A DNA stretch of 59,634 bases from Actinomycetes bacterium. Its GTDB lineage: Bacteria; Actinomycetota; Acidimicrobiia; Acidimicrobiales; RAAP-2. A program made the translations under genes and the position numbers. Positions within the stretch are counted from its first letter, which is position 1. Each line of letters starts with the position of its first letter. Below the pieces are notes generated by a model. That model was given only the letters and a program-made list of their open reading frames with translations, was not told the DNA's origin and searched no databases. The stretch spans positions 1-59,634 of the forward strand of contig JAJYNX010000027.1 of NCBI GenBank assembly GCA_021786095.1. Direction: 5' to 3'. Positions 59,286 through 59,634 of the stretch are shown piece by piece.

Positions 59286-59634
59286 TCACTCGCCCGCCGC
59301 TGCCTCGGACGGCTCATCAACGACGACGCGATCCCGTCCGGCGGCCTTGGCCCGGTAGAGTGCCGCGTCGGCGCGAGCCATGACCAAGTCGGGCGTCTCG
59401 CCGCGGTGGCGTACCGCCAGCCCCACGCTCACGCTCACCGTCGGCCGTTCCGCGGACGACACGGACACGTTCTGGCGCATGCGCTCGGCGACGCTCGCGG
59501 CGACGGCGACGTCGACGTCGGCCAGGACCACCAGGAACTCCTCGCCCCCGTAGCGAAAGACGACGTCGGTGGGCCGCACGCTCTGGGTGAGCGCAGCGGC
59601 GACGTGCTGGAGCACCCGATCCCCCATCGCGTGG
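59286..59634 (-). CDS. diguanylate cyclase GGDEF domain, C-terminal part (cut by window edge)
   Basis: The frame is open to the last base, so the N-terminus is missing. The visible part carries YGGEEF with an RPTD I-site five residues before it, and the later motifs SVSVGLAV and ADAALYRAKAAGRDRV. Active cyclase signature with product inhibition. Convergent with the RsiG-like gene, 91 bp apart. The missing sensor part prevents further assignment. Confidence 0.9.
   Translation of the reverse strand, partial: HAMGDRVLQHVAAALTQSVRPTDVVFRYGGEEFLVVLADVDVAVAASVAERMRQNVSVSSAERPTVSVSVGLAVRHRGETPDLVMARADAALYRAKAAGRDRVVVDEPSEAAAGE

Noticed and set aside
1-59634. tRNA, rRNA, CRISPR arrays, insertion sequences, phage attachment sites
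   Set aside because: I looked and saw no cloverleaf, spaced-repeat array, transposase or integrase, or flanking inverted repeats with target duplications.

Overview
The window is GC-rich DNA from a flagellated, piliated actinobacterium. The flagellar set has no L/P-ring genes (flgA/flgH/flgI), as expected for a single-membrane cell. It has a FliA/WhiG-type sigma factor, a likely RsiG-family protein, an Rv1355c-like enzyme, many GTG starts and signs of leaderless genes. My best guess is an Acidimicrobiia-like lineage; this is inference from gene content.

Layout. (1) 1-2315: the end of one half and the whole of the second half of an asymmetric heterodimeric ABC exporter. (2) 2330-6068 (minus): a coupled trio of a GAF-GGDEF-EAL protein, a GGDEF cyclase and a 192-residue unknown. 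(3) 6178-9072: a large GNAT-like/ThiF/nitroreductase fusion. (4) 9251-20030: a type IV pilus locus (prepilin peptidase; pilB, pilC, three minor pilins, major pilin, pilT). The minor pilins carry TIG or Asn-rich ectodomains, and PilB has an MshEN-type c-di-GMP-binding signature. (5) 20542-23227 (plus): a PAS-GAF-HD-GYP protein and the flagellar sigma factor. (6) 23235-47422 (minus): about 30 flagellar genes from flgB to csrA, with most junctions being 1-4 bp ATGA/GTGA/TGATG overlaps. (7) 47537-58571: flagellin, cap and chaperone genes flanked by two very large multidomain glycosyltransferases, probably for flagellin modification. (8) 58664-end: a divergent RsiG-like protein and the end of a GGDEF protein.

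The main result is a promoter family I derived from the sequence. Seven minus-strand sites have TCAA (six) or TAAA (one), exactly 16 bases, then an octamer with central CGT (nnCGTnnn). They lie ahead of flgN, flhA, flbD, flgB, the 1041-residue glycosyltransferase, fliC and the 1165-residue glycosyltransferase. This resembles the FliA/WhiG consensus (TAAA-N15/16-GCCGATAA) and divides the region into seven units that the sigma gene at 22436 could serve. FliW and CsrA are encoded at the end of one unit, and the fliC leader has a hairpin presenting AAGGAT in its loop, so flagellin is probably also controlled by CsrA-FliW. With no flgM seen, the RsiG-like protein is a candidate anti-sigma factor, though its c-di-GMP-binding residues look lost. 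Several GGDEF, EAL and HD-GYP proteins plus the MshEN PilB suggest that c-di-GMP links pili and flagella here.

Limits: motifs, lengths and overlaps were read by eye. Family calls rest on recognised motifs, not database searches.
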